Assembly (NCBI GenBank): GCA_037074705.1
Contig: CM073591.1
Span: 1,790,087 to 1,854,086 of the forward strand
Origin: Zhengitettix transpicula
Lineage: Eukaryota > Arthropoda > Insecta > Orthoptera > Tetrigidae
Reading direction: 5' to 3'
DNA length: 64,000 nt
Shown here: positions 11,751 to 23,335 of the stretch, one piece after another
How the letters are laid out: each line of letters starts with the position of its first letter
Numbering within the stretch: the first letter of the stretch is position 1
The notes under the pieces: model-generated
The model's input: only the letters and a program-made list of their open reading frames with translations
The model's database searches: none
What the model was told of the DNA's origin: nothing
Program-made: the position numbers and the translations under genes

Positions 11751-11795
11751 TACAGATTTATTAGTCTTTAGTTTACAGTTACACATTATGTAAAA

Positions 11796-11845
11796 TCATT
11801 GAAAACTGTTGAGGGTGCAATCTCCATAGGACGTCACTCTGAAAT
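11796..11845 (-). pseudogene. Orphan Kazal last exon
   Basis: A pyrimidine-rich acceptor (ttctgttttgtgatccag) precedes a 50-nt exon that, with the usual phase-1 G, reads D-F-R-V-T-S-Y-G-D-C then six residues and stop. It matches the K2 last exon in length to the cysteine and in the opening D-F-x-V. AATAAA (minus strand, 11757-11762) lies 34 nt past the stop. No Kazal first or second exon was found upstream on the minus strand in this window. It may be the tail of a lost gene or belong to exons I could not recognise. Confidence 0.6.
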
Positions 11846-11899
11846 CTGGATCACAAAACAGAAGAATATATTGTAATACCCACTTATTGATAATTATGC

Positions 11900-12775
11900 A
11901 TGGAAATTTAAATTAAATTATATCAACAAAACAATTTTATTAACCTAGAATACATTTTAATAAAACAGACTCTGTACCCCAGGGTCTTTACTGGGTTGAT
12001 AAGGAAACGGAACACAAAATTTACAATTAAACAATACAATTAAATACAATGAAAAACGAAATCTGACTCATTACCTTCATTTAAAAATTTACAAAATTTA
12101 TTACTGAATGTCTACTTCCAATTTTATTTGGGGTTTTCAGGAATGCACTTTAATCTACAATGCCCTTCTGTGCACAAAATTTTACACACACGCTCCACAG
12201 ACACGTTCACTTCATCCTTTTGGTATCCAGACTTCTGACAGTTTGTATGGACTAAAATGTTTATTTTATTTTTAGGCACGGCCACCATTCAATTTGACCG
12301 AATATTTATCACCGACTTCACGTCCTCCTCCTTTTCGGACACTACAACATCCTTCCCTTTTGCGCTTTGGGACCCGACTCCACGTCCATTTCCTCCGAGG
12401 TCCTCTGTCCAACTCCTCTGAGGTCTCCTGTCCAACTGATTCACCACACTCCAGTCCAACTCCTTTTATCTGCTTTCCCCTCTCCAGAATATTCCCTTGT
12501 TTTCACAGTTTTGGAGTTTCCACGTTCGCCAAACAAACACCAAACAACTGTTGACTCTCACGCTCCGAGAGCCACTCAATACAATTAAAATAAACACTTC
12601 CTTTTAATATAATTGTATGTCCATAAAACTTCTGTCATTATGCCTTTAGGGTTCCGTCCATATGTCTGTCAACACCATTAGCTCTAAGACTCGCTAAACG
12701 TCCAATTATAGTCCTCCCCTTCTCTAAGAGCCGCTTATCCATCATTTTATCATTATCTTTTTTATATACAAGCCC
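11900..12775. repeat. Repeat family D fragment
   Basis: Shares phrases such as gggtctttactgggttgataa and aaacgaaatctgac with 34300-35900 and 58400-60000. The internal sequence differs between copies. The element class is not identified. Confidence 0.45.
12124..12251 (-). CDS. Possible cysteine-rich last exon, unknown
   Basis: After a weak acceptor (acattttag) a 128-nt stretch reads 41 codons to TAA with five cysteines (C-x18-C-x3-C-x4-C-x3-C), starting in the same phase as Kazal last exons. AATAAA overlaps the stop. The cysteine pattern is not Kazal. It lies inside repeat family D, no upstream exon was found, and chance is a real possibility. Confidence 0.25.
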
Positions 12776-12776
12776 C

Positions 12777-13580
12777 TTAAGAATCCCCAGTCTGAGTGGG
12801 TAAAAAAATCTGATGAAATGAGAACAAAATCCATGTCCTTCTTAAACTGGGTATTACAATATATATATTATATCTTAAACTATCGTGAGTAGAGAAGGTT
12901 GTTGGAACACTCCAGAAGCCCAGGACGGATTGCTGAAGGAAGAGGGATAGTATAAGAACCTCTTCCATCAACATTGAAAGTGAACGCCATGATGGTTCCC
13001 TTGAGAGATCCCTGTTATATGAACCTGTTTCAGGAAAGGTTGATGATTGATCAAACATTACCGTCAAAGTAGAAGCCTCTTCGAATGATCATGAATGTCT
13101 CGATTCTTCCCTGAAAGAACGCGACGCGTAGTTATTAGAAGTTCTTGACGGCAACTTCGGTGGTCTTGTTTCCAGGGACGGCGTCATAAGATTTGCGCTT
13201 CAAATCGCTAAATCAGCGCCCTATCTGGGAACTGGGGTCGTCAAGGGAATTGGACACCAGTCGCTGGTTTTCCAAATGATGGATGCGGGGTTTCATGGAC
13301 CACTTGCAGACGGGCGGTCTGAGTAATGTGTAACGTGTAAAACGTGTAAAAATCTGCTACCATCTCATCAGCGGAAACATTATCCTTCAATGTGTTAGCC
13401 ATCACATTCCGTTCACTCTGCTTTGGACCACTGAAGGCTCTGACTACTTCTTGGAATACGCGCCATGGCGTTACTAGCCACCAGCAGTCGCCGACCTTCA
13501 CGGAGCTGTCAGAACCTCAACTGCAGCGTCCAAGTACTCCTGACTCAGATTCTAAGGGTAGCCATATTGAATTAGTTTAA
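12777..13580 (-). other. Unassigned coding-like remnants
   Basis: Minus-strand frames with coding-like composition: one ending VPGNKTTEVAVKNF then stop (about 13140-13215), one reading ETFMIIRRGFYFDG before a gtaatg donor-like site (about 13065-13110), one with MAFTFNVDGRGSYTIP (about 12930-12990). They lie in different frames with no convincing splice set. I do not recognise the protein. Confidence 0.25.
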
Positions 13581-13584
13581 TGAG

Positions 13585-14320
13585 ATGTGAACACATCGCT
13601 TATTTTGCGATAAATAATTTATTAATTAAATTAACAACGTTTCATCGCTTATTTTGCGACCTCATCAGATTCAAGTTTAAACAAATATTTGTTGAAAGCG
13701 TAGTCGAATGTTTTTTTTAAAAAAAATTGTACCTCATGAGGTACGTTGTTGATTTAATTAATAGTTTTTTTTATAAATTAAAATACTCTGATTTTTTATT
13801 TAATTATTAACTACGTTTTTATTTCTCTAGCAAACGTACGACAAAATAATTTTAATTTTTTTTATGAGACGTTGTAGAGTTCAGATCAAAATAAAATTAT
13901 AGCAAGGTTAAGGGTAAATTATACAAGGGTGTGTTTGACGTAGGATCAGGTTTTTCATTAACCTTATCAAAAAAAACCTAAACAAAACTTCTCGAAATTA
14001 GCGTGAGATTAATAACAACTTAATTACTGTAATTGTGTTATAGGGGGGTTGTTTCCCTAATCTTCAGACTTTAATCACTAGACGATTCCACTCCAAATAA
14101 TTTTCTAAGGATCTTTTGAAAAACGTAATAAAAGTTTTTATTTTACGTCTATTCTGAATTTTTAAAATAATTCTTAACCTTCTACGACTACGTTAGTGTT
14201 TTACTTTGCCTCCGAAACTTTTCTTAATTCTTATATTGCGCTAATGTGTTACCACAATTTGGAAGGATACCTGAAAAAGATACGAATATATATTGAAAAG
14301 TTGTTACTTTATAAATTAAA
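13585..14320. other. AT-rich, no gene seen
   Basis: Holds two copies of the phrase catcgcttattttgcga about 50 bp apart and a gtacctcatgaggtac palindrome near 13730, typical of dispersed arthropod repeats. No ORF is supported. Confidence 0.4.
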
Positions 14321-14329
14321 CTTGCTCAG

Positions 14330-15151
14330 TTCGCGGCGTTGCCCAGGTAATTTTTTACTACCATGGTTAATGCGAGAATTAAACTCAGCGACTCCTATAA
14401 CCCGGGATTCGACACCAATCTCGGTATTTTTTGCATTACTTTTTATATAAATATTTGACACCACCAGACGAACGCTGAGGATGCTTCCCTCCTTTTTTTC
14501 GTTTCGAGTTGAAATTAGACATTTAAAAATTATAATGATACTATCAACTTCAGTGACCCCGAAAACGGTTTATTGGACGCTAATAATGGCCGTTTAGGAT
14601 TGTTTTTAAATTCCACCCCCACCGTCTACAGACGGTAGGTGGCTCTTAACCCCCTCAGTGTTTGTTCCTGGATAGTAAGTAACATGTTTATTAAGTTTGT
14701 TAGAATTTACTCTACGCGTTTATGGTTGTTTCAGCCCTTCCAGTCCCACACCTAGGAGGCTGAACTACAACGCAACTGACGCAGTGAATGTTACAATTAA
14801 ATTCATTGAGACGTCTGTAAACCTTAGATTTGTGACCAATCGCGATTGTTTCCTGTTACTTTTTTTGCAGCACCCCTCCACCCTTATCGATGTTTTAAGG
14901 GGTTGAAACTATACACTAAAACATCTGGATGGAAACTATTAATCGAATAAAACCAGAACAGCAATTAATTGACGATAATATCAGTCGTTTTAGTATATTG
15001 TTAAATTTCACCGTTTCCCGGTTCACGCCTGGGGATTTTCCTAACGCTTCGAAAGGCCGACAGAAATCGTCACACAGTGGGGGGCGCAGAAAAACTCACC
15101 AAAGTTTAATCGAAATCGGGTGATGGTTTAGGAACGCAATAGGGACAGACA

Positions 15152-15192
<41 letters not shown>
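14330..15192 (+). repeat. Family B retroposon-like copy with (AT)n tail
   Basis: Same order as 1310-2560, from gcggcgttgcccagg to gggacagacattcat fused to a dinucleotide tract at about 15153-15192. Confidence 0.6.
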
Positions 15193-15195
<3 letters not shown>

Positions 15196-15199
15196 TTAA

Positions 15200-16290
15200 G
15201 TGTGTGTAAATTTAAAAAAATGCTTTATTAATTCAAATATTCGAATTTGCAGGGTAATTTATTTTACTTTTTGTCCGTTTCTAATAATAAGATAAAATAC
15301 TTTATTTTTGGACGAAGGTAAACTGAGTTCTGACGTCAATTACACGTTATTTTAAGAAGGAAAACTCAAAACAACCTTCATTTTATCGACAATTTAATTA
15401 ATCATTTTTGACACTGTGAGCGCCCCAATCAATACACCCATCTGACGGCAACATTTAGAACTAACTGAACCTAGCAAACTTGTCTATGATAAATAATCTC
15501 AACACATCATCAATTCGAAACACACATTTTTATTGGGCGAGATGCTAAGATTTTAGTCGTCGTTCCGCCCCAGCCAGGAACAATTCCAGAGATGCTTCAC
15601 ATTAAATCCAACATCATAGCAATTAACACTATGAAGCTCAACAATTGCTACGATCCCTTACTGTTACGCTAAATCATTCTGCTCTCCCACTGTCGTTGCG
15701 TTTTCGTCGCTTTTGAGTTTTGTCAACTGATCAGTGCAGTTGTGTCGCTCTACGCTCTTCTTAGCACCTGAAAAATGGGACAAGGATCCCAGATACGTTG
15801 TGTGGTATTTATATTATCAGTTCTTTTGCCTGTATTTGGCTATATTTCTTATTATTAACTTATATTTATTTGGTTATTTACTCATTATATTTTATAATTT
15901 ACATTTACTACCATCTGGGTGTTCCCGCGTTGTCACAATTAAACTCAGCGACTCGCATAACCCCGGATTTGACTCTAATCTCGGTAGTTTTATCGTAAAT
16001 TTCGTGTAACTCCAAGACACCCCGCCCCCTAATGGTGCTCCTCTCCCAAGCCCGAAAGTGGTTGAAATTATACACAAACCACATCGGTAGAAATACTATC
16101 AATTTCATTAAACCCGGAATAATATTTATCGGACGCAAGTATCGGCCATTTTAGCATGTTTTAAAAATTTCCACCACCATTTACTTCCGCTCATGGGGGT
16201 AAAACGGCAAAATGAATGTTATAAATTCACTCAGCGAAATCCATAACTGCGGCTTTGAGTGTTCCAATTGATACTGATTAGTTTAATAAA
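15200..16290. repeat. Repeat families C and B fragments
   Basis: 15640-15900 is an inverted copy of the family C sequence at 5225-5445. 15930-16270 holds family B phrases in both orientations. 15200-15640 shows nothing recognisable. Confidence 0.45.
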
Positions 16291-16371
16291 TATACTTAGA
16301 AAGTATCAATGAAGATACAAATCCTTGAGCAGTTATATTTATCTGTCGTCCTCAATCAATGAGAGTTTTAA

Positions 16372-16992
16372 CCTGTTTAGTTATAAATTTATCATTCATT
16401 TAATTTTTTTTAACTTTATAATAGAAAAAACAATTCTCGATGTTTCATTCCTAATTAATTAGGACCTCTTCAGGTGTTGTAAAGTCATTTAAATGATCCG
16501 ATTTCAAAATCCGTGTTTCTAAAAATACCTACCAACAAGATTTCACAAACATGATAATTTACAATACAATTAATTAAAAATTTATACACCATTACTTACA
16601 ATTAATTACAAGGAATGCAGTGGACATAAACTTCTTAGATGCGATTTTCCCTCACATTGCAGGCGAACGTTCTGTTATTTTATTTAAATTATTAGTGTCA
16701 CTTGTTTACGTTAATGGCCGAATCATTGGAACAAACAATACGTTTAATGTAATTAATTGTAATTAATGGTCGATAATAATTTATTTATTAATTGTATTAT
16801 TATAAATGATCATGATTGTGAAATCTTGCTTTATTGGAATTTTTAGAAACACGGATTTTGAAATTAGATCATTTAATTGACTTTACAACACCTGAAGATG
16901 TCCTAATTAATTAGAGGCCAAACTTTGAGAATTTTTCTTCTATTATAATGTTTAAATATTTTAAATTAATAATAAATTTATAAGTAAACAGG
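16372..16992. mobile_element. MITE-like element with about 190-bp terminal inverted repeats
   Basis: The left end (cctgttt...) and right end (...aaacagg) are reverse complements over roughly 190 bp, sharing blocks such as taattaattaggac and aaaatccgtgtttctaaaaa. The interior is AT-rich without an ORF. The flank is TTAA on the left and TTGA on the right, so a TTAA target duplication is possible but imperfect. Confidence 0.65.
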
Positions 16993-17084
16993 TTGATGTT
17001 TTCATTTATTTAAGGTCGTCAAATATAACTGTTAAAAAGGTTTGTATCTTATTTCTAAGCATATTTATTAAACTTTTTTTTTTA

Positions 17085-17920
17085 GGGCAACAGGCTACAT
17101 GAGGGTGATCCACGTTGGGCAACGCCCCTTTAATAGCATAGGAAGGGATTTGAAAGGGGGGATGCGGAAGGGTAGAGGAAGGTAGCCAAGCGTTAACTAG
17201 GGCCGCCGGACTATAGTTTAAGGATCCTACCCGGCATTCGCCTAAAAGAAATGCAGAACAAACCTTAGAAAAACCTGCATCGGGTAGGACGGGCATTGGG
17301 TACTTGTCCCACGCCCTTCCGATAGCGGGAGAGGAGTTTGCTGTGGGGACGCAGCATTCCCTTCTCCGTGCCTCGACCAGTTTAGGAGGCAGCTGGCCGA
17401 CTATTTCAATGGGAATAGCGGACAACTCTTACCGTATGCCCAAGGTCTGTGACCCCCCGGAACATACACCTCTCAGAACAGGCCGAGGTGCCTCGGCTTG
17501 TGGGAACCTTAGTTCAAAAACAGAGAGGAAAAGGCATCCCTAAATGTAGCCCCTTCGTATCTCTCCTACAAGGTTCTGCCTGCGAGAGAATATCCCTCGC
17601 AAGTAATGCCTGCGGGAGAATAGCCCTCGCAGGGGTATTAAACGATTTTTTTTGTGATGTAGACAGGCTATGTATAGGGTAATCCACATAGTAGCAACTC
17701 CCCTCTTATAGCATAGGAAAGGGATTTGAAAGGGGGGATGCGGAAGGGTGGAGGAAGGTAGCGAAGGGTAACTAGGGCCCTCGGGCTATGGATCCTACCC
17801 GGCATTCGCCTAAAAGAAATGCAGGCATTGGGTACTTGTTCCAAGCCCTTCTTATAGCGGGAGAGGAGGAGTTTGCTGTGAGGACGCAGCATTCCCTTCT
17901 CCGTGCCTCGACCAGTTCTC
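17085..17920 (+). repeat. Two tandem family A arms
   Basis: A near-complete forward arm (17085-about 17640, ending in CCTGCGAG/CTCGCAGG hairpin units) is followed by a shorter forward copy (about 17655-17920). Confidence 0.7.
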
Positions 17921-18204
17921 TAAATGTTATACATTGAGCTTCAACTCATTCACTTAATGTTAGAACCAAGACTGATAAAGTTGCTCTTGGTAAACTTTAT
18001 ACCCGCTCGCTCAGCGGCCAAGGTTGAGTAAGGGGCAGTTTCGACCGCTCATGGCACGGCCGCTCAAAATACGGTGACCTGCGTCGACAGAAACTCACGA
18101 TAATTAAAGGAGAAATCAGAAAAACCTAAACGTCTGTCGCCGTATTCTGCAAACATTTTCTGCTTCGCAATGGCAAGAAATAGACTGAAATTAAAGTTAC
18201 CTTT

Positions 18205-18404
18205 CGGAGCGAGCGAACGTTCGTCAACGCAGCTTTTATTTGCTTTACGTTGTGAACTTTAGAAGGGAAAAACCTCTCCTTGACCGCAGCTTTTACTACT
18301 CCTTTTACAGCCGCTTATCGGAGACCCGTAAAAGTAGTGATTTGTCTGATATAAATGTCAGCATCGACACAGGGACAACCTTTGCAGAACTCCGGAGAGA
18401 AGTC
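18205..18404 (+). promoter_or_regulatory. K3 promoter region
   Basis: TATAAAT at 18350-18356 lies 49 nt before the ATG. CGAACGTTCG at 18214-18223, TTTTAC repeats and CTTATC are shared with the K1 upstream region, supporting a common ancestral promoter. Start site and factors are inferred. Confidence 0.55.
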
Positions 18405-20770
18405 ATGAAGCTGCAGGTTCTACTCGGTGAGTCTCGCCTCGGTGGCGGTGCAGCGCCCTGCGTCATCTTCTCATTCCTCTGCTTCACAGTCGTGCTGGTC
18501 CTGGTCGTGGCGTCCGTGGCTCAGGAAATAATAGTTAACGGATTATCCGAGGAATGTGACAATAACTGCCCAACGACTTATGAGCCCATCTGCGGCGAGG
18601 ACAGTACCGGCAACAGGAAGAACTTCTTCAACGAATGCTACATGGAGATACTCAACTGCATCGATGGAGACGGTAAGAGAGCACCCCTAGAGGTCTCACA
18701 GTGATGACGTCATCTTGTCCGTCCGCGCTGCTAGCACACAGTAGGTCACAGCAGGTCCTCCGATAATGTTAGCGGTTCTGACTCTTCAACCCGTATGTAA
18801 GAAATACCAATCAGGAAACTCCTGAGGACGGGATTAATTTCATTTCGACGAAGAGGGTATCTAAAAAAAATACAAATAAAATAAAATTGGGCGATCAAAC
18901 CATCACGAGCCTCCAACGTATCAGGATGACGACGTCACAGTGTGATTTTAGGGGATTATAAAATAACAAAAAAATATATACTGACGGCGTCATTAAAGGT
19001 TTAAGGGTGTCAGAAAATAAACAACTGAAATAAATAAATTCCTGATGATTACGTCACGTAACGAACCGGGGGGGGGGGGTCTAAAATAACAAAAAATAAA
19101 ATAGTGGTGACGTTATTTTTGATTTACGGGTTTTAAAAAAACGACAAAGTAAATTAAATAAAAGAGGATGACGTCACGGGGGCTCTGGGAGATCAAAATA
19201 CAGGAAAATTACTGGTTTTAAAGGTATTAAATAAAATTTGATTGACGTCACGATATGTCATATGGGGGGGGGGGTGAATATTAATACTGATGACGTCGTT
19301 CTCGATGTAGGAGTATCTCCCAATATTTAATTTATTTCTGTTTCTTCTCGAGAAAAAACATCAACTATGACGTCATGAGTATTATTATACGGATCAGAGA
19401 CACTCTTCTCACACGGTTCGTCACTGTGTCTGTGATCTCCGCTATGACGTCACGCCACGTCACGCGTGTTTCAATTTGTATTGTGTTAAACGTCATCGCA
19501 GTGCGCCTGAGGATCTCCGGTCACTTTGTCCGAGTAACCCTTATGAAGGTGAAACTCCTGATGTCTCCACAATGGCCGCTCCTACACTAATTTCTCATGG
19601 GAGGAAAGTTGTGGAAAATTTAATTCTCTTTTTAACGCACTATCGGGTTGCAAAAAATCATCTACAGTTTACGGAGATACGCCTAAAATCAAAGAGAAAT
19701 ACAGGAGTTATCATTATTATCAACCCCACTTTTTAACATTTAATTTGATTGAATTAAGAATATATTAACGTTCCTTACTCTCTCAGGCAGGTACTTTTAT
19801 TGCTATTTAATTTCGAGAAATGAGATTTTCATATCAAGTATGATATTTAGAATCCCTCACACGTGAGTAACATACGACAGTATTAACCATACAGAATCGG
19901 TATAATATTCTATATTCCACGTGACTGTCTCTAGTTTTAGACTCGCTTCAACACTTCGTATCAGATTTACTTTTCCTGTAATGTACGACTGATGGCTGCA
20001 CTTTTTTTTAGGGTAGCATAGGAAGGGATTTGAAAGGGGGGGGGGGAGCGGAAGGGTAGAGGAAGGCAGCCAAGGGTTAACCAGGCCTCCCGGGCTATGG
20101 TTTAAGGCTCCTAACCGGCAATTCGCCTAAAAGTGATGCAGGGAAAACCCTAGAAAAACCTGCATCAGGTAGGTCGGGCATTTGGTACTTGTCCCACGCC
20201 TTTCCGATGGCGGGAGAGGGAAATTGCTGTGAGGTCGCAGCTTACCCTCTCCGTGCCTTGACCGGTTTAGGAGGCAGCTGGCCGACTATTCCAATGGGAA
20301 TAGCGGACAACTCTTACTGTATGCCCAAGGTTTGTGACCCCGGAACATGCACATGCCACGGCTTGTGGGAACCAGAGAGATGTGAAGGCATCCCCAGAGC
20401 TCTCTGCGAAGGTTCACCTGCGAGAGAATTCTCTGGTGTAAATGCTGTCACTTCTACAAGCAGGCTGCGACGTCGCGCTTCAACTTTGTGTCCGGCACGT
20501 CACGTGACAGTACGCGTCACGTCTTCCTCATTTAATTTTGACTTTCTTCCCCAACGAGAACCGACGCTGCGTTACGATATTGCAGGATCCCGTCCGCCGT
20601 TAATTAAGCAGCATTTTTCCTGCTTCGTTTAAGTTCTAAATAAGACTGTTTCTTGTTTTATTTTTTGTTCAGATTACAAGAAGAGAAACGAATTCTTGTG
20701 CGAAATTCCTGTTAAAGTACCATCAAGATTCCTAACCACGAGGACTGCCAGCAAGATGGAGTCGTCTTAA
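18405..20770 (+). CDS. K3: secreted Kazal-type protein, three exons, 100 aa
   Basis: Exons: 18405-18426, 18490-18672, 20673-20770 (stop TAA). The first intron is 63 nt, in frame and stop-free, so the unspliced sequence reads as one ORF with an unlikely long leader. Splicing gives a compact signal peptide (MKLQVLLVVLVLVV). Kazal cysteines are spaced x3, x7, x14, x6, x13, and the sixth is on the last exon (E-F-L-C-E). The expected P1 residue is Thr. A 25-residue Ser/Thr/Lys/Arg-containing tail after the domain is longer than in the paralogues. The second intron, phase 1, is 2.0 kb and holds many TGACGTCA-type motifs and a family A repeat. AATAAA is at about 20826-20831. This is the only Kazal gene here on the plus strand. 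Confidence 0.85.
18700..19460. promoter_or_regulatory. Array of TGACGTCA (CRE/ATF-like) motifs in K3 intron
   Basis: Five perfect TGACGTCA palindromes (18705, 19169, 19243, 19368, 19445) and five near matches (about 18930, 18981, 19049, 19109, 19291) recur every 60-80 bp, some followed by G-runs (19069 and 19264). The spacing suggests a degenerate tandem repeat. Regulatory function is inferred only. Confidence 0.55.
20010..20440 (+). repeat. Family A arm inside K3 intron
   Basis: Forward copy from ggtagcataggaagggattt to the region with cctgcgagagaattctc, with a G-run expansion at about 20038-20046. Confidence 0.65.
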
Positions 20771-21041
20771 CTGTGACGTTGTGCGTTTGTACTTAACATC
20801 CAATCTATGTCATTGTACAATGTTTAATAAATGAACCCGTCCGTACAGACAACCCCTGATGGGCTGGGAATCAACAGTAAAGGGAAGCAATTGTCTCCTT
20901 AATTCCCCCCTCTCTCAGTTAAGACGTCACCGTGACGCGTGGCTGAGGATTCAGGTTGCTAATGTGACTACCTAATTTGAAAGGAAAGACCTTTGAATGT
21001 GCAGACGCTTTTTAATAATAAGATGAGAAAAAAAATTCCTT

Positions 21042-21061
21042 TATGTGTGTGTGTGTGTGTA
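21042..21061. repeat. (TG)n microsatellite
   Basis: About nine TG units. The region 20860-21040 before it shows no gene. Confidence 0.8.
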
Positions 21062-21069
21062 TGTTCCTT

Positions 21070-21835
21070 ACACCCGCGAAGCAAATTTCGTACACGTGTT
21101 CCTTGCGGCACTGTGGGGCTGAGACACGTCTACCACCTCGTAATGACGGGAATGGGCAATATTCAAACATGCTAAAACGGCTATTATTATCGTTAGGGAT
21201 CAAAGATATTGAAAATGTTTCTACCGATGTATTATCTGTGTAAAATATCAACCCCTTACAGCAGGCGAAAGGATCGCCCTTAGGGGTAGGGGTGGAGCGC
21301 GGCGTTACGCAAAAATAACGCAAACACAACGGAGATTGAAGTTGTATCAAGACTTATGGAAATATGACAATACCCCGGGTAACGCAGGGAATCCGGAAAT
21401 TTTAATAAACAAAATTGACTATGTTATTGTTTATGTTTTGGAAACAAAACTACACTCGTGGAGCAAATTTAAAGCACGTGTTCCTTGCGAACGGGAAAAC
21501 AAAAACTATGTTTAGTAAGGAGGAGGGTGGGGGTGGTTAAGGCACGACTTTAACCCCTACAGGAGGAGAGGAATTTTCAAACATGCTACCACGGCTGGAT
21601 TTTTCGTCGAAAAAATATTTTTCGGGGTCAATGAGATTGATAGTGTTTCTCCCGACGTTGTTTATCTATAATTTCGACTCCTTCCGGCTCTAGGAAAGGA
21701 AGAGCATCTTTCTTGGATTGCGGTTTGAGGACGGTTCCATAAAAGTAACGCGAAAACCGTCGAGTTTGGAGTCAAATCCGGGGTTACGGGTGTCGCTGAG
21801 TTTAATTATGGCTACCCTGGCATTGATGGATTTTA
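21070..21835 (-). repeat. Two reverse family B fragments
   Basis: Two successive reverse copies (about 21070-21400 and 21440-21835) each run from a cacgtgttccttgcg block to a gtcgctgagtttaattatg-like end. Confidence 0.5.
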
Positions 21836-22450
21836 GACCCTTTAATCTTTACATAGAAAATTCCTGAAGTGAAGTAAATCAGTCGAAATATGAATTGCGT
21901 GTTATGAGGACCGTTTAAAATATTTGTTTTCAAATTTTTAAAGGACATGTCAGTGAAAATCAAGTTGTTGATCAAGGTTCTCTTATTTTTGGCTGAAATT
22001 GTCTGTCCTTGAACTCTCATTTACCAGCGTATTTAGATTAAACTGCAATGTTTCCAAACCTCCCATGGGACTCACTTTTTGTGAAACTACTGATTGAAGG
22101 AATGAAGAAGAAAACATATTTCGATTGAGGACAAGGACACCTGAATTTGGTCACCGTAAGTTAAGGATCTCAACAGACGTCCAGAAGACCACGAACCTTG
22201 TGGTGGCCGCCTCGTAAGTAACGATAAAAGAACACAATTACCGTCTGTAAGGGTTCCGTCGTGAAATAACAAACAACAACAAATAAATTAATTCTTGAGA
22301 GAGTAGACGTTTCGATCAACACGTCGTGACCATTGACAGTGCTAGAGACTGCGTCATGTGACACAGACAACTTTACAAAGAATATAAACAAACAAAAATT
22401 ATTCAATAAACCACCATGCACACTTTTTGTCTCGTTTTACATTTATATAT
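21600..22450 (+). repeat. Segmental duplicate of 39840-40620
   Basis: Long collinear similarity with 39840-40620, including the block atggattttagaccctttaat and the following 600 bp. The copy lies at the far edge of the receptor-K4-K5 block. From 22450 to about 23230 nothing is recognised. Confidence 0.75.
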
Positions 22451-23335
22451 AAAAAATTCTTATTGAGTTAAAATGAAACATTTTTGAGATTATCCTGTAG
22501 CGCGATAGTTTTATTATTGACATTTTTTTTCATTTTAATATAATTAGAAATTAGCAAGGGTTGAGAGCTTGGCATGTTGGAAATTGAACAGACGCCGCCG
22601 TGGCGGATGGATAATCCTTAAGGTCTGCACTTAAGCACGTAGTATGTTGACCCTCGGAAGTTACCTGGACTGTCGCACCGTGGGAAACGTCGCTCCAAAA
22701 ATCCCAGAAATTGAATTAACACGTGACTGGATCCAAAGATGAACGAGACCATCGATATTTTACATCCAGCGAAGGGGCTGTAAAGAAAGTTTAGAAGAGA
22801 CTCCTCGAGGAACCGTCGTCAGGGACGGACGTACAGCCCCAAACTTGCAGTTTTCCAGATGATTCTGAGAGATCGAGGGTGCAACATGACCACGGCCAGA
22901 GATCAACGCGAGGTAACTGCCAAGTGTCTCAATCCTTGACGCGCCTGGGGGAATTACCGAAAACCATGGTTTAACTTGGGATTAAGGGATCAGATTGTTT
23001 TGCCCGGCTAACTGAACACGCATAATTTGTATTTTATTTTCATGTTCAGTTCAATTATTAATAAATTTTGGAAAATATCGCTTTACATTTTCTAAACCTA
23101 CCACCTACCACTACAAACCGTTCTTTTAAAATTAGCCTCCTTGTCTAAAATAACAGTATTATATTTAACTTTTATTTACAAGATTCAAATTTATACACAA
23201 CAAATTAACTAAATTTGTTAATTCTGAGCAAAAAATATTTTTTATATTTAACCCAGTGTGGGACACGAAAGTAACTACAACACCAGGATGTCTACGGTGA
23301 CCTTATGAACCCTGTAGCCTTTATTGTCATGACAC

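Noticed and set aside
12060..12130. Kazal exon 2 donor (atgaag|gtaatg) for the orphan exon
   Set aside because: It lies downstream of no Kazal-like frame; in-frame stops occur and the sequence matches repeat family D, so the resemblance is probably chance.
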